Source of the DNA: Klenkia sp. PcliD-1-E
Lineage (GTDB): Bacteria; Actinomycetota; Actinomycetes; Mycobacteriales; Geodermatophilaceae
Reading direction: 5' to 3'
Assembly (NCBI RefSeq): GCF_024124375.1
Contig: NZ_JAMXRZ010000030.1
Location: 1-37,833, forward strand
DNA: 37,833 nt
Shown here: one piece after another, positions 6,563 to 14,152 of the stretch
Numbering within the stretch: position 1 is the stretch's first letter
Layout: each line of letters opens with the position of its first letter
The notes under the pieces: model-generated
What the model was told of the DNA's origin: nothing
Database searches by the model: none
The model's input: the letters and a program-made list of their open reading frames with translations, nothing else
Translations under genes and position numbers: made by a program

Positions 6563-7650
6563 CCCCCGGCCGGCGGGCGGTGCGGGCGCTCAGCGGCGTC
6601 TCCGTCGTCCTCGCCGCGCACGCCGCGCTCAACACCCGGCTGCTGCGCACGCCCCCCGCCGACCCGCCGGCCACCACCGCGCGGGTGCGGGTCGTCGTCC
6701 CCGCCCGCGACGAGGCGCACCAGCTCGGCGGCTGCCTGGACGCCCTCGCCGCGCAGACCGGCGTCCCGCGCCTGGAGGTGGTGGTGGTCGACGACGGCTC
6801 CACCGACGGCACCGCCGACGTCGCCGCCGCGCACGGCGCCCGGGTGCTCACCGCCACCCCGCCCGGCCGGGGATGGCTGGGCAAGCCGAACGCGTGCGCG
6901 CAGGGCGCCGCCGACGCGCGCGAGGTCGACGTGCTGGTGTTCCTCGACGCCGACGTCCGGTTGGCCCCCCGCGCGGTCGCCGCCGCGGTGGCGCTGCTGG
7001 AGGCGCACGACCTCGACCTGGTCTCGCCCTGGCCCCGGCAGCTCGCGCTGACCCCCGCCGAGCGGCTGGTGCAGCCGCTGCAGCAGTGGCTGTGGGCGAC
7101 GACGCTGCCGCTGCGGCTGGCCGAGGGCCCCGGCCGGCCGTCGATGGCGGCGGCCAACGGGCAGTTCCTGGCGCTGCGCCGGGCGGGCTACGAGCGGGCC
7201 GGCGGGCACGGTGCGGTCCGGGGCGAGGTGCTGGAGGACATCGCGCTGCTGCGGGCGGTCAAGCGGACCGGGGGACGCGGCGTGGTCGCCGACGGGTCGC
7301 GCCTGGCGGCCACCCGGATGTACGCCGGCTGGGCCGAGCTGGCGGCCGGGTACGAGAAGTCGCTGTGGTCCGCGCTGGGCGGCTCGCCCGCCGGCAGCCT
7401 GGCCGCGGGCGCGCTGCTCTCCGCGGTGTGGGTGCTGCCCCCGCTGGCCGGCGGGCGGGCCGGGCTGGTGGGCTACGCGGCCGGGGTGGCCGGGCGGGCG
7501 GTCACCGCCGCGCGCACCGGCGGCCGGGTGTGGCCCGACGTCCTCACCCACCCCCTCGGCGTCCTGGCGCTGGACCTGCTGCTGGTGCGCTCGGTGCTCG
7601 GCCGCTCCCGCGGGACGCTGCGCTGGCGGGGCCGCACACTGACCGGGTGA
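6559..7650 (+). CDS. CruG-like glycosyltransferase family 2, membrane-associated
   Basis: A 363-residue GT-A glycosyltransferase. Motifs in order: RVVVPARDEAHQLGGCLD (about 44-61), VVVDDGSTDGT (75-85), GWLGKPNA (105-112), the DAD metal site (130-132), and LEDIAL around 225 carrying the catalytic acidic residue. There is an N-terminal hydrophobic anchor and two or three C-terminal membrane segments. The GWLGKPNA/DAD arrangement is shared with CruG and CrtQ-type enzymes. As the partner of CruF it probably glycosylates the hydroxyl of a hydroxylated carotenoid at the membrane face. The sugar is unknown. GTG start overlaps the cruF stop; its own stop overlaps the next start. Confidence 0.82.
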   Translation: MTPGRRAVRALSGVSVVLAAHAALNTRLLRTPPADPPATTARVRVVVPARDEAHQLGGCLDALAAQTGVPRLEVVVVDDGSTDGTADVAAAHGARVLTATPPGRGWLGKPNACAQGAADAREVDVLVFLDADVRLAPRAVAAAVALLEAHDLDLVSPWPRQLALTPAERLVQPLQQWLWATTLPLRLAEGPGRPSMAAANGQFLALRRAGYERAGGHGAVRGEVLEDIALLRAVKRTGGRGVVADGSRLAATRMYAGWAELAAGYEKSLWSALGGSPAGSLAAGALLSAVWVLPPLAGGRAGLVGYAAGVAGRAVTAARTGGRVWPDVLTHPLGVLALDLLLVRSVLGRSRGTLRWRGRTLTG

Positions 7651-8294
7651 CCGCACACGAGCGCACCTCCTTCGACCCCGCCGAGATGGACCCCAAGGCC
7701 TTCTACCGGGTGCTCAACTCCGTCGTCGTCCCGCGGCCGATCGCCTGGGTCTGCACCCGCTCGGCCGACGGCGTGCACAACCTGGCCCCGCACTCGTTCT
7801 ACACCGTGGCCTGCGTGGACCCGCCGGTCGTGCAGTTCACCAGCGTGGGCCGCAAGGACAGCCTGACCAACGTCGAGGCGACCGGCGAGTTCACCATCGG
7901 CGTGACGCCGGAGGAGCTGTTCGAGCAGGTCAACGCCACCAGCACCGACTTCCCGCCGGACCACGACGAGGCCGAGCACACCGGCGTCGTGCTGGAGGAC
8001 AGCGACGTGGTCGGGGTCAAGCGGGTGGCCGACAGCCCGGTCACCCTGGAGTGCCGGCTGCACGGCACGCTGTCCCTGGGCGACTCCACCGTGGTGTTCG
8101 GCCGCGTGGTGCACGTCAGCGCGCACGCCGACGCGGTGCGCGACGGCCGGCCCCGCATCGACGCGCTGCGCCCGTTGGCCCGCCTGGGCGGCAACGAGTG
8201 GTCGACGATCGGCGAGCTGAAGGAGATCCGCCGCATCCCCTACCGCGAGTGGCAGGCCGACCCGTCGATCGGTCGGGCGCTGCGCGGCGAGTGA
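7647..8294 (+). CDS. flavin reductase family protein (FMN-binding split barrel)
   Basis: A 215-residue protein of the flavin reductase-like family. Features seen: FYRVLNSVVVPRPIAWVCT near the N-terminus, NLAPHSFYTVACVDPPVVQF, and KDSLTNVEATGEFTI, the typical FMN phosphate-loop and strand pattern of the split barrel. Such proteins bind FMN and either reduce free flavin or act as oxidoreductases on unknown small molecules. It is coupled to the glycosyltransferase by a GTGA overlap, so it belongs to the carotenoid operon by position, but I know of no established flavin reductase step in this pathway. It may be a hitch-hiker or may supply reduced flavin. Confidence 0.8.
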   Translation: MTAHERTSFDPAEMDPKAFYRVLNSVVVPRPIAWVCTRSADGVHNLAPHSFYTVACVDPPVVQFTSVGRKDSLTNVEATGEFTIGVTPEELFEQVNATSTDFPPDHDEAEHTGVVLEDSDVVGVKRVADSPVTLECRLHGTLSLGDSTVVFGRVVHVSAHADAVRDGRPRIDALRPLARLGGNEWSTIGELKEIRRIPYREWQADPSIGRALRGE

Positions 8295-8311
8295 GTGCTA
8301 CGGTGTGCTAC
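8295..8311 (+). promoter_or_regulatory. leaderless promoter and direct-repeat operator of the TA pair
   Basis: GTGCTAC occurs twice, at 8295-8301 and 8305-8311, exactly 10 bp apart. A -10 box TACGGT (8299-8304) lies between and 7 nt before the ATG at 8312. The repeats flank the -10, so binding there would block transcription, as expected for toxin-antitoxin autoregulation. The box starts directly after the stop of the flavin reductase. Confidence 0.5.
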
Positions 8312-8578
8312 ATGCGCACCGTGACGCACCGCGAGATGCGGAACAACAGCGGGGAGATCCTGCGCGCCGTGGCTGCTGGCGAGACGATCCAGGTGACGAA
8401 CAACGGCGTCGTCGCGGCTGTCATCTCCCCTCCCCCGGTCGACGTGCTGCGCGACCTCGAGGAGCGCGGCCAGCTCCGTCGGCCGACCGGTCGCATCACC
8501 GACCTCGAGTCGATCCCCCGACGCCGGTCCTCGCTCACCACCGCGGAGATCATCGCCGACACCCGCGGCCGATGGTGA
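8312..8578 (+). CDS. type II antitoxin, Phd/YefM family
   Basis: An 88-residue protein. The N-terminal domain MRTVTHREMRNNSGEILRAV followed by AAGETIQVTNNGVVAAVISP is the Phd/YefM DNA-binding and dimerisation fold. The C-terminal 35 residues (RPTGRITDLESIPRR onward) are basic and probably disordered until they wrap the toxin. It neutralises the PIN nuclease encoded next and probably represses their shared promoter. The toxin gene starts 7 nt before this gene ends. Confidence 0.88.
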   Translation: MRTVTHREMRNNSGEILRAVAAGETIQVTNNGVVAAVISPPPVDVLRDLEERGQLRRPTGRITDLESIPRRRSSLTTAEIIADTRGRW

Positions 8579-8970
8579 TCTCGTACCTGGACACCTCGGC
8601 GGCCATGAAGCTCCTGACCGAGGAGCCGGAGTCCTCCGCCCTCGCCGCCGAGGTCGTGCGACGCTCCTCCGACGGTCCGCTCGTCGCCTCCTGGCTCCTG
8701 CACACCGAGTTGCTCTGCGCGGCCCACCGCCGTCCCGACGACATCGGGCTCGATGACGTGCAGACGGTGCTCGCCAACGTGGCGCTCGCCGACCTCACCC
8801 GTGGCGACCTGCTGACCGCACCCACCCTGCCGGGGCGGCTGCGGTCCCAGGACGCCGTGCACCTCGCCGTCGCGCTGCGTCTGGGCACCACCCACCTGCT
8901 CACCTACGACCAGGAACTGGCTGCGGCCGCGGTCGCGGCCGGCCTGCAGGTCGTGAGCCCGGGCGCCTGA
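8572..8970 (+). CDS. vapC: VapC-type PIN domain ribonuclease toxin
   Basis: A 132-residue PIN domain. The four acidic residues that hold the metal are visible: Asp7 (SYLDTSA), Glu46 (LLHTELLCA), Asp94 (RSQDAVHLA) and Asp113 (LTYDQEL). VapC toxins are Mg-dependent RNases that cleave tRNA or rRNA; the target here cannot be predicted. The ATG at 8572 overlaps the antitoxin by 7 nt, the normal coupling for such pairs. All active-site residues are intact, so the toxin is probably functional. It ends 6 bp before the convergent adenosine kinase gene. Confidence 0.9.
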   Translation: MVISYLDTSAAMKLLTEEPESSALAAEVVRRSSDGPLVASWLLHTELLCAAHRRPDDIGLDDVQTVLANVALADLTRGDLLTAPTLPGRLRSQDAVHLAVALRLGTTHLLTYDQELAAAAVAAGLQVVSPGA

Positions 8971-8976
8971 GGCGGG

Positions 8977-9954
8977 TCAGCCCGGCAGGTGCGGGGCCAC
9001 CTCGTCGGCGGCGTCGGCACCGAAGGCCTGCGCGAACCGCTCGAGGAAGGAGTCCCGGGGCAGGTCGTACTCCTGGGTGCCGACCACCTCGACGGCGGCC
9101 GTGGCCACCGCCGAGCCGACCTGGGTGGCCCGCTCCAGGCCCAGCCCCCACTGTCGGGCGGCGACGAAGCCGGCGCGCAGCGCGTCGCCGCCGCCGGTGG
9201 GCTCGACCGGCTTGGTCTCGGGGACGGCGATGACCTCGATGGTCTCGGCGCCGGACTGCTCCACCCGGACGCCGTTGGCCGCGCGGGTGGTGACCCAGGT
9301 GCCGACCCGGTCCAGCACCTCCCCGTGCGCCCAGCCGGTCTTCTGCTTGAGCAGGGCGGCCTCGTACTCGTTGGTGAACAGCAGGTCCGCGCCGTCGACC
9401 AGGCTGCGGATCATCTCGCCGTCGGCCCAGGCCAGCTGCTGGGACGGGTCGGCCATGAACCGGTAGCCGCGGTCCCGGCACTCCTCGGTGTGCCGGACCA
9501 TCGCGGTGGGGTCGTTCGGGCCGACGATGACCAGGTCCAGGGCGCCGACCCGGGCGGCGACGGGCGCCAGCTCGATCATCGAGGCCTCGGCCATCGCGCC
9601 GGAGTAGAACGAGGCGATCTGGTTGCCGCTGACGTCGGTGGTGCAGGTGAACCGGGCGGTGTGCTTGACCTCGGACCAGCGGACGCTCTTGGTGTCCACG
9701 CCGTGCCGCTGCAGCCAGGCGTCGTAGTCGTCGAAGTCGCTGCCCACCGAGCCGACCAGCACCGGGGACAGCCCCAGCAGGCCCATGCCGTAGGCCATGT
9801 TCGCCCCGGCCCCGCCGCGGTGCTGCACCAGGTCGTCGACGAGGAAGGACAGCGAGACGTTCTCCATCTGGCCCTCGACGAACTGCTCGCTGAACGAGCC
9901 GGGGAAGGTCATCAGGTGGTCGGTGGCGATCGAACCGGTCACGGCGACGGACAC
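8977..9954 (-). CDS. adoK: adenosine kinase, PfkB family
   Basis: A 325-residue sugar/nucleoside kinase. VTGSIATDHLMTFPGSFSEQ at the start, SLSFLVDDLVQHRGGAGANM, HTARFTCTTD and ADPSQQLA match M. tuberculosis adenosine kinase Rv2202c (AdoK) closely from memory, including total length. It phosphorylates adenosine to AMP in purine salvage. The PfkB signature 2 reads PTGGGDALRAGF, with the catalytic Asp and anion-hole GGGD in place (mycobacteria have GVGD). The GTG at 9954 is chosen because it matches the mycobacterial N-terminus; a weak TGGAG lies upstream. The upstream region to 10054 holds a possible distant -10 and nothing else I can name. Confidence 0.85.
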   Translation of the reverse strand: MSVAVTGSIATDHLMTFPGSFSEQFVEGQMENVSLSFLVDDLVQHRGGAGANMAYGMGLLGLSPVLVGSVGSDFDDYDAWLQRHGVDTKSVRWSEVKHTARFTCTTDVSGNQIASFYSGAMAEASMIELAPVAARVGALDLVIVGPNDPTAMVRHTEECRDRGYRFMADPSQQLAWADGEMIRSLVDGADLLFTNEYEAALLKQKTGWAHGEVLDRVGTWVTTRAANGVRVEQSGAETIEVIAVPETKPVEPTGGGDALRAGFVAARQWGLGLERATQVGSAVATAAVEVVGTQEYDLPRDSFLERFAQAFGADAADEVAPHLPG

Positions 9955-10054
9955 GGTGGCGCTCCAGGGGCTTGGCAGGCAGGACCCGGTGGGACGGGCA
10001 CAGTGCGTTCGGCGTGCACGCCACCCGGGGTTCACCCGAGCGTAACGGCGCCGC

Positions 10055-10717
10055 TCAGCCCAGCGCCCGGCGGAGCTGCCGGGCCAGCTGGGCGCTGCCG
10101 ACCAGCCCTAGGACGGCGCCGACCGCCGTCCCCACCACCACGACGGCCACCTCCAGGCCGAGGGAGGACACCACGCCGGCGCCCCCCAGGGTCATCCCGG
10201 TCATCGCCACCCGGGTGGGCCGCTCCCACACCGAGATGGCGCCGGTCTCGTCGACCCCGGCCTGCCCGGCCCGGGCCCGCAGGTAGTCCGGGAACCAGCA
10301 CAGCGCCCCGTAGGACACCGCCAGCCACACCGGCGCCCCGGCCAGCCACAGCGCCAGCCCGTAGCCGACCTCGGTGAGCCGGTCGACGGCGGAGTCCAGC
10401 ACGTAGCCGCGGCGGGTGGCCCGGCCGCCGGCGATGGCCAGCGCGCCGTCCAGGGAGTCCAGCAGCCCGGACAGCCCCACCAGCAGCCCGGCCGGGATCA
10501 GCCACCAGCCCCCGGCCGCGGCCGGCCCCACGGCGGCGACGGCGACCAGCAGGCCGATGGCGGTGACCACGCTGGGCGACAGCCCGGCCAGCGGGCGGGC
10601 GAGGGTGTGCGCGGCGGTCAGCCAGCCGCGCACGACGGGCGAGGCGCGGGGATCGGTGCCCCCGTGCCAGCGGGCCCAGGCGTCGAAGTACTCCTCCCGG
10701 GTCAGGTAGGGCGGCAC
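10055..10717 (-). CDS. CDP-alcohol phosphatidyltransferase family protein, membrane
   Basis: A 220-residue membrane protein with several hydrophobic helices. The family motif D-x2-D-G-x2-A-R-x8-G-x3-D-x3-D is present with exact spacing at residues 87-112: D87, D90, G91, A94, G104, D108, D112. The Arg after the Ala is replaced by Ile95. These enzymes transfer a phosphatidyl group from CDP-diacylglycerol, or a CDP-activated group, to an alcohol. The acceptor is unknown and the missing Arg may mean a special substrate. It is divergent from the lipase gene with 29 bp between starts. Confidence 0.78.
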   Translation of the reverse strand: MPPYLTREEYFDAWARWHGGTDPRASPVVRGWLTAAHTLARPLAGLSPSVVTAIGLLVAVAAVGPAAAGGWWLIPAGLLVGLSGLLDSLDGALAIAGGRATRRGYVLDSAVDRLTEVGYGLALWLAGAPVWLAVSYGALCWFPDYLRARAGQAGVDETGAISVWERPTRVAMTGMTLGGAGVVSSLGLEVAVVVVGTAVGAVLGLVGSAQLARQLRRALG

Positions 10718-10746
10718 ACCCCCAGTCCACCAGGGACAGTGGAGAC

Positions 10747-11553
10747 GTGCTCGCCGGCCTCTCCCCCGCCCGCCGCCGCCTGGTGCTCGGGCTGCTCGCC
10801 GCCCTGGTCGTGGGCGCGGTCGCGCTCACCGCGGCCCTGCTGGTGCCGCGGCTGACGACGGAGGCACCCGCGCCCGTCAGCCAGGCCGACCCCGGCCCGG
10901 TGCTGCTGGTCCCCGGGTACGGCGGGTCGACCACCGGGCTGCAGTCCCTCGCCGACGTGCTCACCGCGGCCGGGCGGGACGCCACCGTCGTCCCGGTGCC
11001 CGGCGACGGCACCGGCGACCTGGAGGCCTCGGCGCAGGTGCTGGGCCAGGCCGTGGACGCCGCGCTGGCCCGCACCGGCGCGTCGTCGGTGGACGTGGTG
11101 GGCTACTCCGCCGGCGGGGTCGTCGCGCGGCTGTGGGCCGCCGACGGCGGGGCCGGGCAGGCGCGCCGGGTGCTGACCCTGGGTTCCCCGCACCACGGCA
11201 CGACGGTCGCCGACCTGGCCGGGTCGCTGGCCCCCGACCAGTGCCCCGTCGCCTGCCAGCAGCTGGAGACCGGCAGCGAGCTGCTGCGCCGGCTGAACGC
11301 CGGTGACGAGACGCCCACCGGGCCGACCTGGGTGTCGATCTGGACCGACGACGACACCACGGTCACCCCGCCGGACTCCGCCCGCCTGGACGGCGCGCTG
11401 AACCTGACGGTGCAGTCGGTGTGCGCCGACAGCACCGTGGGCCACGGCCAGCTGCCCACCGACCCGCTGGTCCAGGGCATGGTGCTGGCCGAGCTGGCGT
11501 CGGGGCAGCCGGTCGAGCTGGGCCCGGCCGACTGCGCCCGGCTGTCCCGCTAG
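10747..11553 (+). CDS. secreted or membrane-anchored alpha/beta-hydrolase (lipase-like)
   Basis: A 268-residue protein with an N-terminal hydrophobic segment (about 11-33) after basic residues, then a lipase fold. PVLLVPGYGGSTTG forms the oxyanion region, the nucleophile is Ser121 in VVGYSAGGVVAR, and GSPHHGTT follows, as in bacterial triacylglycerol lipases and EstA-type esterases. The Asp is probably in WTDDDTTVTP and the His in STVGHGQLP. Two Cys pairs could form disulfides, which fits an extracytoplasmic place. No Cys lies in a lipobox position. A GACAGT -10-like box ends 6 nt before the GTG. Its stop TAG overlaps the stop of the convergent gene (CTAG). Confidence 0.8.
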   Translation: MLAGLSPARRRLVLGLLAALVVGAVALTAALLVPRLTTEAPAPVSQADPGPVLLVPGYGGSTTGLQSLADVLTAAGRDATVVPVPGDGTGDLEASAQVLGQAVDAALARTGASSVDVVGYSAGGVVARLWAADGGAGQARRVLTLGSPHHGTTVADLAGSLAPDQCPVACQQLETGSELLRRLNAGDETPTGPTWVSIWTDDDTTVTPPDSARLDGALNLTVQSVCADSTVGHGQLPTDPLVQGMVLAELASGQPVELGPADCARLSR

Positions 11554-12335
11554 GGCCGGCCCAGCGCCGTCCGGAGCCTCGCGATCGCGATCGGGCCGAC
11601 GCCGTGCAGCGCCAGCAGGTCGGCCTCGGGGACGGCGGCGACCGCCTCCAGGGTGGTCAGCCCGGCGGCCCGCAGCGCCCGGGTGGCCGGTGCGCCCAGG
11701 CTGGGCAGCGGGGTCCCCGTCGGCGGCGGCACCCGCTGCGGCAGCGGCCGCCCTGCGGCCCGGTGCGCGGTGTCGACCACGGCCTCACCGCGCGGGGACA
11801 GGCGGTAGCCGATGTCCAGGGACTCGGTCAGCCCGAGCTCCTTGAGCTTGCGGACGTCGCGCTTGAACTCCGGCGTCGGCCGGCCCAGCTCCTCGGCCAG
11901 CTCCGGCGCCCGCCGCTCCGGGTGCGCGTCGACGATCGCCAGGGTGGCCGCCGTCCAGGGGCCGGTGGCCGAGGCGCGGTCCAGCCGGTCGAGGCGGGCC
12001 TGCAGCGCGGCGACCTCGTCGACGGTGGGCACGGTGCGGCGCAGCACCGCGCGGGGGTCCTCCCCGGCGAAGCGCAGCCCCACCCGGTGCACGGGGCGGT
12101 CGGCGTGGGCGATGAGCCCCCGCTGCAGGGCGGCCAGGTCGCGGGCGCCGGCGCGGCGGGCGTCGTCCTCGGTCAGGTCGGCGGGGTCCACGACGTCGAC
12201 CGAGGTGACCTCCACCAGGCCGACCCGGGTGCGCATCCGGGTGCCGGGCAGCACCCGGGGCCGGTCCCAGCGCCGGAACGCCAGGTCCACCGTCCCGGCC
12301 ACCACCGCCTCGAGCTCCGCCGGGCTGATCCGCAT
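11550..12335 (-). CDS. ASCH-like / winged-helix / HhH protein of unknown function
   Basis: A 261-residue protein with what look like three domains. Residues 1-90 (MRISPAELEAVVAGTVDLAF, RWDRPRVLPGTRMRTRVGLV) resemble an ASCH/PUA-type RNA-binding barrel. Residues about 115-190 (AATLAIVDAHPERRAPELAEELGR, RDVRKLKELGLTESL, GYRLSPRGEAVV) look like a winged helix of MarR-like type. The C-terminal 45 residues (LTTLEAVAAVPEADLLALHGVGPIAIARL) form a helix-hairpin-helix as in DNA-repair proteins. I do not know a named family with this order. A nucleic-acid binding role is likely; any more is speculation. It converges on the lipase gene with overlapping stops. Confidence 0.7.
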   Translation of the reverse strand: MRISPAELEAVVAGTVDLAFRRWDRPRVLPGTRMRTRVGLVEVTSVDVVDPADLTEDDARRAGARDLAALQRGLIAHADRPVHRVGLRFAGEDPRAVLRRTVPTVDEVAALQARLDRLDRASATGPWTAATLAIVDAHPERRAPELAEELGRPTPEFKRDVRKLKELGLTESLDIGYRLSPRGEAVVDTAHRAAGRPLPQRVPPPTGTPLPSLGAPATRALRAAGLTTLEAVAAVPEADLLALHGVGPIAIARLRTALGRP

Positions 12336-12383
12336 GCCAGGAGTTCACCATTCGAGCGGCAGTGCCGGCCACGTCCGGAGGCT

Positions 12384-12429
12384 CGCGGCGAGCCTGCGAG
12401 TCGTGAGGGGGACGTGGTCCTTCCCTCAG
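12384..12429 (-). repeat. 46-bp intergenic repeat, copy 1
   Basis: This stretch aligns without gaps to 25670-25715 at 34 of 46 positions (23 of the first 27). In both copies the stop codon of a minus-strand gene falls at the same repeat position (43-45), so the element lies immediately downstream of the stop. On the transcript it is GC-rich with the direct repeat CTCGC; its role is unknown. Confidence 0.5.
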
Positions 12430-13238
12430 GACGTGACGTCCTTGGTGGTGAAGTTCGCCCACGCCGCACCCAGCAGGACGACGACGTACACCGCCTGCAG
12501 CCCCAGGCCGCGGCTGATGTTGCGCCACAGGATCGGGTCGCGGAAGAAGTCCACGAAGCTCAGCCAGTACCGGGTCGGCAGGTAGGGCGCGATGTCCGAC
12601 GCCGCGTCCAGGGTGAACAGCAGCGAGGAGCCGATGAGCACCGCCAGCGCGCCGAGGGTGGCCAGCTGCGGGGAGTCGGTGAGGGTGGAGAAGAACAGCG
12701 CGAACGCCGCCACACCCAGCATCGAGACCGTGATGTAGCCGATCGACAGCAGCGTCCGGCCCGCCACCTGCTCGGGCGTCAGCGACGTCCCCGAGATGCC
12801 GGTCGTGGCGCCGAGGGACTGCACCTCGAACAGCGTCGTCCCCACCACGTAGCCGACCGCCGCCACGATCACGACGGTGACCAGCACGAACGCGATGATC
12901 GCGACCAGCTTGGCCACCAGCAGCCGGGTGCGCCCGGCCGGGCGGGCCAGCAGGTAGCGCAGCGTGCCGCCCTGCGCCTCGCCGGCCACGGCGTCCCCGG
13001 CGACGACCGCGACCGCGATCGGCAGGAACAGCGGCAGCACGATCGCCAGCGCGGCCAGCGGGAACAGCGTGCCGTTGGTGAGGACGGCGGACAGGAACGC
13101 CGGCCCCTCCCCCGGCCGCGGCGCCAGGTCGGTGACCTTGAGCAGCACGGCGACCAGGACCGGCAGCGCGTTCAGCAGCGCGATGGTGATCCAGGTGCGC
13201 GGCCGGCGGAACAGCTTGCGGAGCTCGACGCCGATCAC
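12426..13238 (-). CDS. ABC transporter permease (ABC-2 type)
   Basis: A 270-residue membrane protein with about six transmembrane helices. It begins with MIGVELRKLFRRPRTWITIALL, the amphipathic start and first helix typical of ABC-2 permeases, and has the GDAVAGEAQGGTLRYLLARPAGR coupling-helix region (about 80-105) followed by GRTRLLVAKL. It should form the membrane part of an exporter with the ATPase encoded just upstream, whose stop overlaps its GTG as GTGA. With the LolA-like protein at the head of the operon, the cargo could be a lipid or lipoprotein, but no substrate is shown. Confidence 0.88.
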   Translation of the reverse strand: MIGVELRKLFRRPRTWITIALLNALPVLVAVLLKVTDLAPRPGEGPAFLSAVLTNGTLFPLAALAIVLPLFLPIAVAVVAGDAVAGEAQGGTLRYLLARPAGRTRLLVAKLVAIIAFVLVTVVIVAAVGYVVGTTLFEVQSLGATTGISGTSLTPEQVAGRTLLSIGYITVSMLGVAAFALFFSTLTDSPQLATLGALAVLIGSSLLFTLDAASDIAPYLPTRYWLSFVDFFRDPILWRNISRGLGLQAVYVVVLLGAAWANFTTKDVTS

Positions 13239-14152
13239 GCGGCCACCCGGTCCCCGGAGCCGGCCGCCGCGGCGAGCACGACGTCCTCCAGCGTGGGCCG
13301 GTCCAGCGCCAGACCCGACACCGGCACCCCGGCCCCCACCAGGACCGCGTTGACCTCCGCAGGCTCGCCACCCCGCACCACCAGCCGGTCGCCGTCGGCC
13401 GAGAGCACCCGGTCGCCGAGCTCGCGGACCGCGTGGGCCGGGTCGGGGGTGCGCACCACGGTGGCGCCGGTGGGTGCGGTGAGGGTGGCCAGGTCGTCCT
13501 GCAGCACCATCCGGCCGCGGTCCAGCACGCCCACCCGGGTGGCCAGCTGCTCGATCTCGGCCAGCAGGTGGCTGGAGAGGAAGACCGTCGTCCCGGTGCG
13601 GTTGAGGTCGAGCAGCAGGGTGCGGATCTCGTGGATGCCCTGCGGGTCCAGGCCGTTGGTCGGCTCGTCCAGGACGAGCAGGTCGGGCCGGCGCAGCAGC
13701 GCCCCGGCCAGGCCCAGCCGCTGCCGCATCCCCAGGGAGAACCCGCGCACCTGCCGCTTGCCGACCCCGCCGAGGCCGACCTGGTCCAGCACGTCGGCGA
13801 CCCGCTGCCTCCGGCCGCGACGGGCGCCACCGGGGCCGGCGGCGTCCATCAGCGACAGGTTGGCCGACGCCGACAGGTGCGGGTAGGCCGCCGGGCCCTC
13901 GATGAGCGCGCCGACCCGGGGCAGCACCTCGCGGCCGGCCTTGGGGATGGGCCGGCCGAGCACCTCCACGGTGCCGGCGGTGGGCAGCACCAGGCCCAGC
14001 AGCATCCGCACCGTGGTGGTCTTGCCCGACCCGTTCGCGCCGAGGAAGCCGTAGACGTCACCGGCCCGGACGTCGAGGTCGATGCCGTCGACCGCCCGCA
14101 CCGCCCCGTAGGCCTTGCGCAACCCGTGGGTGGCGATGACGGTGGCGTTCAA
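13235..14152 (-). CDS. ABC transporter ATP-binding protein
   Basis: A 305-residue ATPase. Walker A GANGSGKTT (38-46), signature SLGMRQRLGLAGALL (from 139), Walker B LLVLDEPTNG (158-167) and the switch His in SSHLLAEI are all present. The C-terminal 80 residues form the extension common in ABC-2 (DrrA-like) exporters. The frame is open far upstream, but I place the start at TTG 14152: AGGAGG lies 7 nt before it, TTGA overlaps the stop of the LolA-like gene, and NATVIATHGLRKAYG is a normal N-terminus. It powers the permease encoded next. Confidence 0.9.
   Translation of the reverse strand: MNATVIATHGLRKAYGAVRAVDGIDLDVRAGDVYGFLGANGSGKTTTVRMLLGLVLPTAGTVEVLGRPIPKAGREVLPRVGALIEGPAAYPHLSASANLSLMDAAGPGGARRGRRQRVADVLDQVGLGGVGKRQVRGFSLGMRQRLGLAGALLRRPDLLVLDEPTNGLDPQGIHEIRTLLLDLNRTGTTVFLSSHLLAEIEQLATRVGVLDRGRMVLQDDLATLTAPTGATVVRTPDPAHAVRELGDRVLSADGDRLVVRGGEPAEVNAVLVGAGVPVSGLALDRPTLEDVVLAAAAGSGDRVAA

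Noticed and set aside
10032-11075. Extension of the CDP-alcohol transferase frame region as a separate 347-residue protein
   Set aside because: Frame composition is that of a shadow; the transferase and lipase motifs are in other frames.
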